Assembly (NCBI RefSeq): GCF_005771525.1
Contig: NZ_VAVZ01000012.1
Coordinates: 24,520-72,795 of the forward strand
DNA from: Nesterenkonia salmonea
GTDB lineage: Bacteria > Actinomycetota > Actinomycetes > Actinomycetales > Micrococcaceae
Direction: 5' to 3'
DNA length: 48,276 nucleotides
The notes beneath the pieces are model-generated. The model did not search any database. It was not told the origin of the DNA and saw only the letters and a program-made list of their open reading frames with translations. Positions 42,110-48,276 of the stretch are shown here, one piece after another. Both the position numbers and the translations under genes were made by a program. Every line of letters starts with the position of its first letter. Positions within the stretch are counted from its first letter, which is position 1.

Positions 42110-44233
42110 TCACTGCGCCCAATCCGGCATGCGTTTCGCCACACGGGTGAGCACATCGTAGGTGGCGACGATCTCTTCGTGCTGATTGTGCAGCACAGTG
42201 TCCCAACGGACCTCTCCATAGTCGTCCGTCTCACGGGGCGTGATCTGCTTAGCGGTCAAGGTCACCCGGATCGAGTCCCCATAGGTGACAGGCGTCAGGA
42301 AGCTGAGGTTCTCCAGACCTGTGTTCGCCAATACCGGACCAGGCGCCGGGTCAACAAAGAGCCCCGCGGCCCAGGAGACCAATAGGTAGCCATGCGCAAC
42401 GCGCCGAGGAAAGAACGGATTGGCGGTAGCAGCTTCCTCGTTCGTGTGCGCATAGAACGTGTCACCGGTGGACTGAGCGAAGGCATCGATGTCTTCCAGG
42501 CGGACTTCGCGCAGCCCTGAGACGAACTGGTCACCGATGCGCAGCTCGGCAAGAGACTTCCGGAACGGATGCCGAGCGCTTCCGTCTGCAACAGCCTCAG
42601 GAGTCACTGACTGAGCCGTGGCGCCACGGTGCCAGACCCCGGTGATACCGGTGAGGAGGTCAGGTGTTCCCTGGATAGCGGTGCGCTGCATGTGGTGCTT
42701 GACCCCGCGCATACCGCCAAGTTCTTCACCTCCTCCAGCGCGGCCGGGGCCGCCGTGAACAAGGTGGGGCAGCGGCGAACCATGTCCGGTTGAGGTCTTG
42801 GCATCATCGCGGTCCAGCAGGTGCACCCGCCCATGATGAGAGCCGATGCCCCGCACAAACTCTGCAGCGGTCTGGGGATCATGAGTGCACACCGTCGCCA
42901 CCAGGGATCCTCCGCCGAGGGCAGCGAGGGCCACGGCGTCGTCAATATCGGTGTAGCCCAGAACTGAGGTGACAGGCCCGAAAGCTTCCACCTGGTGCAC
43001 CTCAGGGGTCCGGGCATTGGAGAACTTCAGTGTGGTCACCGGATAGAACGCGCCCGTTTCGGCATTGGCGCGGCCAGTGGAGGCATCCGGCCCGCCGAAG
43101 CACACCTCGCCGCCGGCATCAACGAGTCGCTGCACCGCTTGGGAGACCTCGGCCTGCTGATCTTTCGACGCCAAAGCCCCCACTGTGGTGTCCGCGTCAC
43201 GGGGATCACCCAGGACAGCGCGGGCTTCAACCCGCTGGCGCAGGGCATCAACCACTGCGTCGACGTGTTCACTCGGGACGATAGTGCGCCGGATCGCGGT
43301 GCACTTCTGCCCGGCCTTGACTGTCATCTCTTGAACCACAGCTTTGATGAACGCCTCAAACTCGGCAGTCCCCGGCACAGCGTCAGGCGCCAGAATCGCG
43401 GAGTTCAACGAATCCGTCTCTGCGGTGAAGCGCACACCCTCATACTGAACATTCGGATGCGCGCGCAGCATATGAGCGGTCGCGGCTGATCCGGTGAAAG
43501 CCACATGGTCGCGGTAGTCCAGGTGATCGAGAAGGTCACGGGCCGAACCGGAGATCAGTTGGAGTGAGCCTTCCGGCAGCAGCCCAGATTCCACCATGAG
43601 CCGGACACAGGCCTCTGTGACGTAGGCGGTCTGGCTTGCGGGTTTCACAATGGTGGGTACTCCGGCAATGAAACTTGGGGCGAGCTTCTCCAGCATTCCC
43701 CACACGGGGAAATTGAACGCGTTAATCTGAACGGCCGCTCCGGTGAGCCGAGTGTAGATGTGCTCGCCGATGAAGCTGCCATCGCGGGACAACTGTTCGA
43801 CGCCACCGTCGATGATGACATTGGAGTTGGGGAGCTCTTTGCGGGCCTTCGACGAATACGCGAACAGAGTGCCGATACCGCCGTCGACGTCCACCAGATG
43901 ATCCTTGCGAGTGGCGCCGGTCTTATCAGAGAGCTCATAGAGCAGTTCCTTGTGCTCACCCAAGTGCAGCGCAAGCTGCTTCAGCCGCAAGGCACGCTGG
44001 TGGAAGGTCAATTGCCCCAGAGCCGCCTGGCCCACGCTGCGGGCATAGTCGACAGCTCGGGACGTCTCCAAGCCATCTGTGGAGACCCGGCAGACCAACG
44101 CGTCCGTGGCGGCGTCGTGGATTTCGGCAATCTTTTGGGGATTGGCCGGGGCCCACCAGTCACCTGCGATAAAGCTCGGCAAGATTCTCTCGGGTGCGTG
44201 TCCGGGTGTTGCTTCGGCAGTCTCGACGGTCAT
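42110..44233 (-). CDS. paaZ: Oxepin-CoA hydrolase / 3-oxo-5,6-dehydrosuberyl-CoA semialdehyde dehydrogenase
   Basis: Bifunctional ring-opening enzyme (707 residues). Residues 1 to about 530 are an aldehyde dehydrogenase with INAFNFPVWGMLEK, the catalytic Cys in VKAGQKCTAIRR and a Glu in RFTAETDSLNSAIL. The C-terminal ~150 residues are a MaoC/hot-dog hydratase with Asp in STGDTFYAHTNEEAA and His in FPRRVAHGYLL. The PaaZ-specific HGGPGRAGGGEELGGMRGVKHHMQRTAIQG links them. ATG 44233 has GAGGA about six bases upstream and is preferred to the earlier GTG. It is divergent from the 2-oxoacid dehydrogenase across PaaR operator 3. Confidence 0.95.
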   Translation of the reverse strand: MTVETAEATPGHAPERILPSFIAGDWWAPANPQKIAEIHDAATDALVCRVSTDGLETSRAVDYARSVGQAALGQLTFHQRALRLKQLALHLGEHKELLYELSDKTGATRKDHLVDVDGGIGTLFAYSSKARKELPNSNVIIDGGVEQLSRDGSFIGEHIYTRLTGAAVQINAFNFPVWGMLEKLAPSFIAGVPTIVKPASQTAYVTEACVRLMVESGLLPEGSLQLISGSARDLLDHLDYRDHVAFTGSAATAHMLRAHPNVQYEGVRFTAETDSLNSAILAPDAVPGTAEFEAFIKAVVQEMTVKAGQKCTAIRRTIVPSEHVDAVVDALRQRVEARAVLGDPRDADTTVGALASKDQQAEVSQAVQRLVDAGGEVCFGGPDASTGRANAETGAFYPVTTLKFSNARTPEVHQVEAFGPVTSVLGYTDIDDAVALAALGGGSLVATVCTHDPQTAAEFVRGIGSHHGRVHLLDRDDAKTSTGHGSPLPHLVHGGPGRAGGGEELGGMRGVKHHMQRTAIQGTPDLLTGITGVWHRGATAQSVTPEAVADGSARHPFRKSLAELRIGDQFVSGLREVRLEDIDAFAQSTGDTFYAHTNEEAATANPFFPRRVAHGYLLVSWAAGLFVDPAPGPVLANTGLENLSFLTPVTYGDSIRVTLTAKQITPRETDDYGEVRWDTVLHNQHEEIVATYDVLTRVAKRMPDWAQ

Positions 44234-44286
44234 CAGCGTCCTCAATTCCACGGTTGGATTGCGGTTTTTTGATTGGCCGAAAACTG

Positions 44287-44308
44287 TTACCGACCAATCG
44301 GTCAGTAT
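44287..44308. promoter_or_regulatory. PaaR operator 3 (paaZ / 2-oxoacid dehydrogenase)
   Basis: On minus the site reads ATACTGACC-GATT-GGTCGGTAA, with the same 13-base core as operator 1. It lies between two divergent starts (paaZ ATG 44233, E1 alpha ATG 44381). A candidate plus promoter is TTACCG (44287) - 17 - TACGAT (44310), overlapping the operator. Confidence 0.77.
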
Positions 44309-44380
44309 TTACGATACACTAGCGTGACAGGTATCACACATGGCGTGCGCCACTTCCGCATCCATCCAGAGAGGGTGATC

Positions 44381-45592
44381 ATGGACGATCCCAAAACGAC
44401 ACCGGAGCCTGGCCACGAAAAAGCAGAGCAGGCTTCCAGAATTTTTGAGGCAAGCCGCAGCTTCGGCATTACTCCAGAGCAATATATGCTGCCCGCTCAG
44501 CAGCAAATCCGCATGCTCGATGCACAGGGCACACTTGTCCCCGTCGAGCAGCAGGGCACCGGGCCGGGACATGAGTACCCGATCCCTGAGGACGAGGTGC
44601 TGCTGAAGGCCTACGCCGCCCTGGTGGCCGGCCGGCGCATCAACGACCAGAACTATGCCCTGGTCCGGCAGGGCAGGCTGGCGGTCTACCCTTCTTCCCA
44701 CGGGCAGGAGGCCTGCCAAGTAGGCGCGGCGCTGTGTCTGGAACCGGGCGACTGGATGTTCCCCACCTACCGGGACACTGTCTCGGTTATTTCACGCGGT
44801 GTCGATCCGCTGGAGGTCATGGTCTCCTTCCGCGGTGACTGGCACTGCGGATACGACCCCAAAGAACACCGTGTGGGTGCGATGTCCACCCCACTGACCA
44901 CCCAGCTGCTGCACGCGGTGGGAGTCGCCCATGCCGCCAAACTGCGAGGCGAAGACTCCGTAGTCCTAGCCATGTGCGGGGATGGCGCCACCAGCGAAGG
45001 CGACTTCCACGAGGCGCTGAACTTCGCTGCGGTGTTCGAGGTCCCCGTGGTCTTCTTTGTGCAGAACAACGGCTACGCCATCTCGGTTCCGCTCTCCAGC
45101 CAGTCCGCGGCCCCTTCACTGGCGCATAAGGCCATCGGCTATGGGCTCGCCGGGGAGCAGGTGGACGGCAATGACATGGTCGCCGTCCTCGCGACCCTGC
45201 GGCGCGCGGTGCACCTGGCGCGTGAAAACTCGATGCCCCTGCTGGTGGAAGCTGTCACCTACCGCATGCAGGCTCACACCAACGCTGATGATGAGACTCG
45301 CTACCGGGATCGTGAAGAGGTTGAGCAGTGGAAACGCAAGGACCCACTGCTGCGGATGCAGACCTTCCTCACCAGTGAAGGGATCCTCGACGACGACGCC
45401 GCGGGCCGCATCACTGACGCAGCAGAGAAGGTTGCCAGCTCACTGCGCCAGGCAATGACCGCTGAACCGGCAGAGAACCCGTTGGAGATCTTTGACCACG
45501 TCTACACCGCACCCACCGCGCAACTGTTGGCCCAACGGGCACAGCTCGACGACGAACTCCAGCGCGCCACAACCACTGAAGGGGCCCAGTGA
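44381..45592 (+). CDS. bkdA: 2-oxoacid dehydrogenase E1 alpha (branched-chain type)
   Basis: Thiamine-diphosphate subunit (403 residues) that decarboxylates a 2-oxoacid. The ThDP motif is MCGDGATSEGDFHEALNFAAVFEVPVVFFVQNN (about 203-235). Upstream, YPSSHGQEACQVGAA and FPTYRDTVSVISRGVDP match branched-chain rather than pyruvate enzymes, and the phosphorylation-loop area HTNADDETRYR is typical. ATG 44381 has GAGG just upstream. It lies 70 bases past PaaR operator 3. The usual substrates are the 2-oxoacids of Val, Leu and Ile; phenylpyruvate is proposed because of the regulon. Confidence 0.92.
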   Translation: MDDPKTTPEPGHEKAEQASRIFEASRSFGITPEQYMLPAQQQIRMLDAQGTLVPVEQQGTGPGHEYPIPEDEVLLKAYAALVAGRRINDQNYALVRQGRLAVYPSSHGQEACQVGAALCLEPGDWMFPTYRDTVSVISRGVDPLEVMVSFRGDWHCGYDPKEHRVGAMSTPLTTQLLHAVGVAHAAKLRGEDSVVLAMCGDGATSEGDFHEALNFAAVFEVPVVFFVQNNGYAISVPLSSQSAAPSLAHKAIGYGLAGEQVDGNDMVAVLATLRRAVHLARENSMPLLVEAVTYRMQAHTNADDETRYRDREEVEQWKRKDPLLRMQTFLTSEGILDDDAAGRITDAAEKVASSLRQAMTAEPAENPLEIFDHVYTAPTAQLLAQRAQLDDELQRATTTEGAQ

Positions 45593-46626
45593 TGAGCACC
45601 ATAACTGCCACCAGCACTACCACCTTCGCCTCCGCGCTGAACACCGCAATGTCCGATGCCATGGAGGCCGATGAATCTGTGGTGGTCTTCGGTGAAGATG
45701 TCGGCACCCTGGGTGGTGTCTTCCGGATTACCGATGGGTTGACCAAACGCTTTGGAGCCAACCGGTGCTTCGACACTCCCCTGGCCGAATCGGGAATTGC
45801 CGGAACAGCCGTGGGAATGGCGATCAACGGCATGCGCCCAGTGATCGAAATGCAGTTCGACGCCTTTGCCTTCCCCGCCCTGGAACAGATCTTCAGCCAT
45901 ATCGCGAAGATGGCGAACCGGACCCGCGGCCGCGTCCGGTTACCGATCGTCATCCGCATCCCCTACGGCGGCGGCGTCGGGGGCGTTGAACATCACTGTG
46001 ACTCTTCAGAGGCCTACTACGCCCACACCGCAGGCCTGAAAGTCTTCACCCCCGCCACTGCTGCTGATGCCTATCTGATGCTTCGTGAAGCCATCGACAC
46101 TGACGATCCGGTGGTGTTCTTCGAACCGAAGAAACTCTACTGGTCCAAGGCACCCGAAGATCTTTCCACACTCCGGCAGACGTATGAATCCGATAGTGCA
46201 CACTCCCGGCAGATCGGCGCCCAGGGCCAAGCCGTCGTCGTACGTGAAGGAACTGACGTGTCGATTATTTCCTACGGTCCCTCAGTAGCAACGGCTGTGA
46301 AAGCTGCTGAAGCGGCCGCCGAAGACGGGATCAGCGCCGAGGTCCTGGATATGCGCAGCCTGGTCCCGTTCGATGAGGCTGGGTTGATCCGCACCGTGGA
46401 AAAGACCGGACGCGCCGTCGTAGTGGCAGAGGCCCAGGGATTCGTGTCCGTGGCCAGTGAAATCACTGCCCGCATACAAGAGCGGTGCTTCCACTCCTTG
46501 GCGTCTCCCGTACTTCGCGTCACAGGTTTCGACATTCCCTATCCGGCCCCGAAATTGGAAGAACACCATCTGCCGGATGTGGATCGCATCCTTGACGCTC
46601 TCGACGAGATGCAGTGGGAGGACTGA
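45592..46626 (+). CDS. bkdB: 2-oxoacid dehydrogenase E1 beta
   Basis: Partner of E1 alpha (344 residues), completing the ThDP site. Family blocks are VVVFGEDVGTLGGVFRITDGL, FDTPLAESGIAGTAVGMAINGMRPVIEMQF (with the ThDP-contacting Glu) and RIPYGGGVGGVEHHCDSSEAYYAHTAGLKV. The ATG shares a base with the E1 alpha stop (TGATG); an in-frame GTG one codon earlier is less likely. Followed by E2 after one base. Confidence 0.93.
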   Translation: MSTITATSTTTFASALNTAMSDAMEADESVVVFGEDVGTLGGVFRITDGLTKRFGANRCFDTPLAESGIAGTAVGMAINGMRPVIEMQFDAFAFPALEQIFSHIAKMANRTRGRVRLPIVIRIPYGGGVGGVEHHCDSSEAYYAHTAGLKVFTPATAADAYLMLREAIDTDDPVVFFEPKKLYWSKAPEDLSTLRQTYESDSAHSRQIGAQGQAVVVREGTDVSIISYGPSVATAVKAAEAAAEDGISAEVLDMRSLVPFDEAGLIRTVEKTGRAVVVAEAQGFVSVASEITARIQERCFHSLASPVLRVTGFDIPYPAPKLEEHHLPDVDRILDALDEMQWED

Positions 46627-46627
46627 G

Positions 46628-48022
46628 ATGACCACGTTTAATCTTCCCGATTTGGGCGAAGGCCTCACTGAGGCGACACTGCTCAGCTGGCTCGTTTCCG
46701 AGGGTGACGCTGTGCAAGTCGACCAAGCAATCGCGGAGGTGGAGACCGCGAAGTCCGCGATCGAAGTCCCCTCCCCCTACGCCGGCACGGTGCACACACT
46801 CCATGGAGAAGCCGGCGAAACGCTTGAAGTCGGCAAGCCGTTGATTACCGTCAGTACAGGCGACGACACCACCAACGGCAAGCAGGCGCAGGATTCCGAC
46901 GCCGGCGCGTTGTCCTACCGTGAAGAGGAACGCGCTGGAACCAGGGCGCCGCATTCTGCTGACTCCGATGAAGGCTCCGGCAATGTGCTCATCGGCTACG
47001 GCACCGCGGCAAGCAAGAACGGTCGCAGACGCCGTCGAAAGCACTCCGGCGGATCATCAGCTGAGCGGAGTACCGCTGCCGGGGAAAAGACTAGAGCTCC
47101 ACGGGTGTCGTCTCCACTGGTGCGCAAAATGGCACGCCAGCACGGAGTCGATCTCCGCTCACTGGTCGGATCGGGGCCCGATGGTCTCATCATGCGCCGT
47201 GACGTCCTCTCCGCCACCGATCAAACCACCGCACCTCAGCCGAGAAGTGCAGCCGAATCACCACAGGGAGGATCCTCTGCTGCGGGGGCTCAGGGCGCAA
47301 GCCATGATTCGCTGACCGGGCTCGGCATTAGGGAGCGCGTCCCCATGACTGGGATGCGACGCGCCATCGCGACCAAGATGTCCCAGTCGAGGACAGAGAT
47401 CCCCGAGGCTACCGTGTGGCAGGACGTCGACGTCACACAACTGGTGGGGATGCGGCAGCAGCTCAAGGAGGCCGGCCATGTGGCTCCTTCCATTTTGGCT
47501 TTCCTCAGTAGGTTCGTTGTCGAAGGGTTGAAGAAGTATCCAGCACTGAACTCACGCATCGTTGACGCCGGCGGGTCCGAGGAGATCGTGCATTTTGATG
47601 GCATCAACTTGGGATTCGCGGCGCAGACAGATGGTGGGTTGGTCGTTCCCGTGATTCGGCATGCCGAAAAGCATTCGGCGCAGGGCCTGAACAGCGAGAT
47701 CCGCCGTCTTGCCGAGGCCGCCCGTGCCGGCACCATCGGAGGCAAGGACCTCTCCGGCGGAACCTTCACGGTCAACAACTACGGGGTGTTCGGATCTGAC
47801 GGGGCAACCCCAATCATCAACCACCCTGAGGCTGCGATCCTCGGCATCGGCCGGACTCTGGACCGCCCGTGGGTCGTCGATGGGGAGATTGCCGTCCGCA
47901 AGATCACTACCGTGACACTCGCGTTCGACCACCGGGTCTGCGACGGCGGTGCCGCAGGCGGCTTCCTCGGTTATGTGGCCAGCTGCCTGGAGAATCCTGC
48001 TGTGGCCCTAGCCGACTTCTAA
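46628..48022 (+). CDS. bkdC: 2-oxoacid dehydrogenase E2 (dihydrolipoyl acyltransferase)
   Basis: Core of the complex (464 residues). There is one lipoyl domain with Lys42 in VETAKSAIEVPSPYAG and a flexible Ser/Gly/Arg-rich linker (about 90-160). The E1/E3-binding domain is SSPLVRKMARQHGVDLRSLVGSGPDGLIMRRDV. The catalytic domain ends with FDHRVCDGG, the HxxxDG motif. No E3 (lipoamide dehydrogenase) follows, so a shared housekeeping E3 must serve. The 14-base gap to the thiolase holds AAAGGAG, so they are one transcript. Confidence 0.93.
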   Translation: MTTFNLPDLGEGLTEATLLSWLVSEGDAVQVDQAIAEVETAKSAIEVPSPYAGTVHTLHGEAGETLEVGKPLITVSTGDDTTNGKQAQDSDAGALSYREEERAGTRAPHSADSDEGSGNVLIGYGTAASKNGRRRRRKHSGGSSAERSTAAGEKTRAPRVSSPLVRKMARQHGVDLRSLVGSGPDGLIMRRDVLSATDQTTAPQPRSAAESPQGGSSAAGAQGASHDSLTGLGIRERVPMTGMRRAIATKMSQSRTEIPEATVWQDVDVTQLVGMRQQLKEAGHVAPSILAFLSRFVVEGLKKYPALNSRIVDAGGSEEIVHFDGINLGFAAQTDGGLVVPVIRHAEKHSAQGLNSEIRRLAEAARAGTIGGKDLSGGTFTVNNYGVFGSDGATPIINHPEAAILGIGRTLDRPWVVDGEIAVRKITTVTLAFDHRVCDGGAAGGFLGYVASCLENPAVALADF

Positions 48023-48036
48023 AGGAGAACAACACA

Positions 48037-48234
48037 GTGACTGACGCATTTCTCGTATCCGGAACCCGCACACCGGTGGGCAGATACGGTGGAGCCCTCT
48101 CTGCAGTACGTCCCGATGACCTCGCCGCCCTCGTGATCCGCCAGGTAGTGGAAGAGTCAAGGGTGCCATCGGCTGAGGTTGATGAGGTGATCTTCGGCAG
48201 CGCGAACGGGGTCAAGTCCCGTGTAGTGGTGTAG
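48037..48234 (+). pseudogene. paaJ: paaJ thiolase, truncated after 57 codons
   Basis: The N-terminus of the Paa beta-ketoadipyl-CoA thiolase. VSGTRTPVGRYGGALSAVRPDDLAALVIR closely follows E. coli PaaJ, and DEVIFGSAN matches the segment where the family continues with QAGEDNRNVAR. Here the frame instead reads GVKSRVVV and stops at 48234. GTG 48037 has AAAGGAG nine bases upstream. The loss of homology at 48207 coincides with sequence resembling an insertion-sequence end. The remainder of the gene may lie beyond the window; as it stands the product would lack the catalytic Cys and His. Confidence 0.75.
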
Positions 48235-48276
48235 CTGGCCCTGTTGTTCTTCGAGGCTTTCGTTGGTCAGCCAGGG
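48208..48276. mobile_element. Possible insertion-sequence end interrupting paaJ
   Basis: From 48208 the sequence has no link to thiolase. It starts GGGGTCAAGTCCCGTGTAG, recalling the AAGTCCGTATAATTGTGTA-type termini of IS256-family elements. Only 69 bases are inside the window, with no transposase or second end visible, so family and orientation are tentative. Confidence 0.45.

Noticed and set aside
44263-44275. T6 run near the paaZ start as a terminator
   Set aside because: It lies in a divergent promoter region with no stable stem before it.
1-48276. CRISPR arrays, tRNA or rRNA genes, phage genes
   Set aside because: No regularly spaced repeats, cloverleaf-like sequences or phage-type proteins were seen on reading through both strands.

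Overview
The window is high-GC, tightly packed bacterial chromosome with short leaders and many GTG starts. It carries a SAM-IV riboswitch of the kind found in Actinobacteria, and the gene content (glutamyl-Q tRNA synthetase, MHS transporter, PaaR-type phenylacetate cluster, purine catabolism) also points to an actinobacterium. Micrococcales is my best guess from gene style, not from a phylogeny. Almost everything here is carbon and nitrogen catabolism. I see no rRNA, tRNA, CRISPR or prophage.

Region 1 (1-13357) is purine catabolism. A single-chain xanthine dehydrogenase, cut by the left edge, runs on + and converges on a long minus-strand block. The block holds a formamidase-like protein, an amidase, OHCU decarboxylase (uraD), ureidoglycine-glyoxylate aminotransferase (pucG), allantoate amidohydrolase, a MurR/RpiR regulator, HIU hydrolase, urate oxidase, allantoinase, an IclR protein reduced to its DNA-binding half, and a MocA-type cofactor maturase. 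Together they take xanthine through urate, HIU, OHCU, allantoin and allantoate to ureidoglycine, glycine and oxalurate. A perfect 18-bp palindrome with a degenerate second copy before pucG is the likely operator of the RpiR regulator.

Region 2 (13368-16133) is metY-metX under a SAM-IV riboswitch. metX ends 10 bases before the formamidase start, so purine genes could receive SAM-controlled read-through. After a G-rich non-coding stretch comes region 3 (16393-28850): branched-chain amino acid and acyl-CoA breakdown. It holds a minus operon of thiolase, HSD10-like dehydrogenase and gluQ; a plus operon of mmsA, 3-hydroxyisobutyryl-CoA hydrolase, mmsB and enoyl-CoA hydratase (the lower valine route); a MarR regulator behind an acyl-CoA synthetase; an acyl-CoA dehydrogenase; and an MHS transporter. 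Three promoters share a 19-bp motif that I propose as the MarR operator.

Region 4 (28898-48276) is phenylacetate catabolism: paaI, paaK, paaR, paaABCDE and a paaG-type isomerase, then malic enzyme, a GMC oxidoreductase, an aldehyde dehydrogenase and an AraC regulator with a FeaR-like layout. paaZ follows, divergent from a branched-chain-type 2-oxoacid dehydrogenase (E1 alpha, E1 beta, E2) and a paaJ thiolase. Three near-identical palindromes (before paaI, before paaA and between paaZ and the dehydrogenase) define a PaaR regulon. Placing a 2-oxoacid dehydrogenase in that regulon suggests phenylpyruvate can be converted straight to phenylacetyl-CoA. The paaJ frame breaks after 57 codons in sequence that resembles an insertion-sequence end, so the cluster looks interrupted at the right edge.
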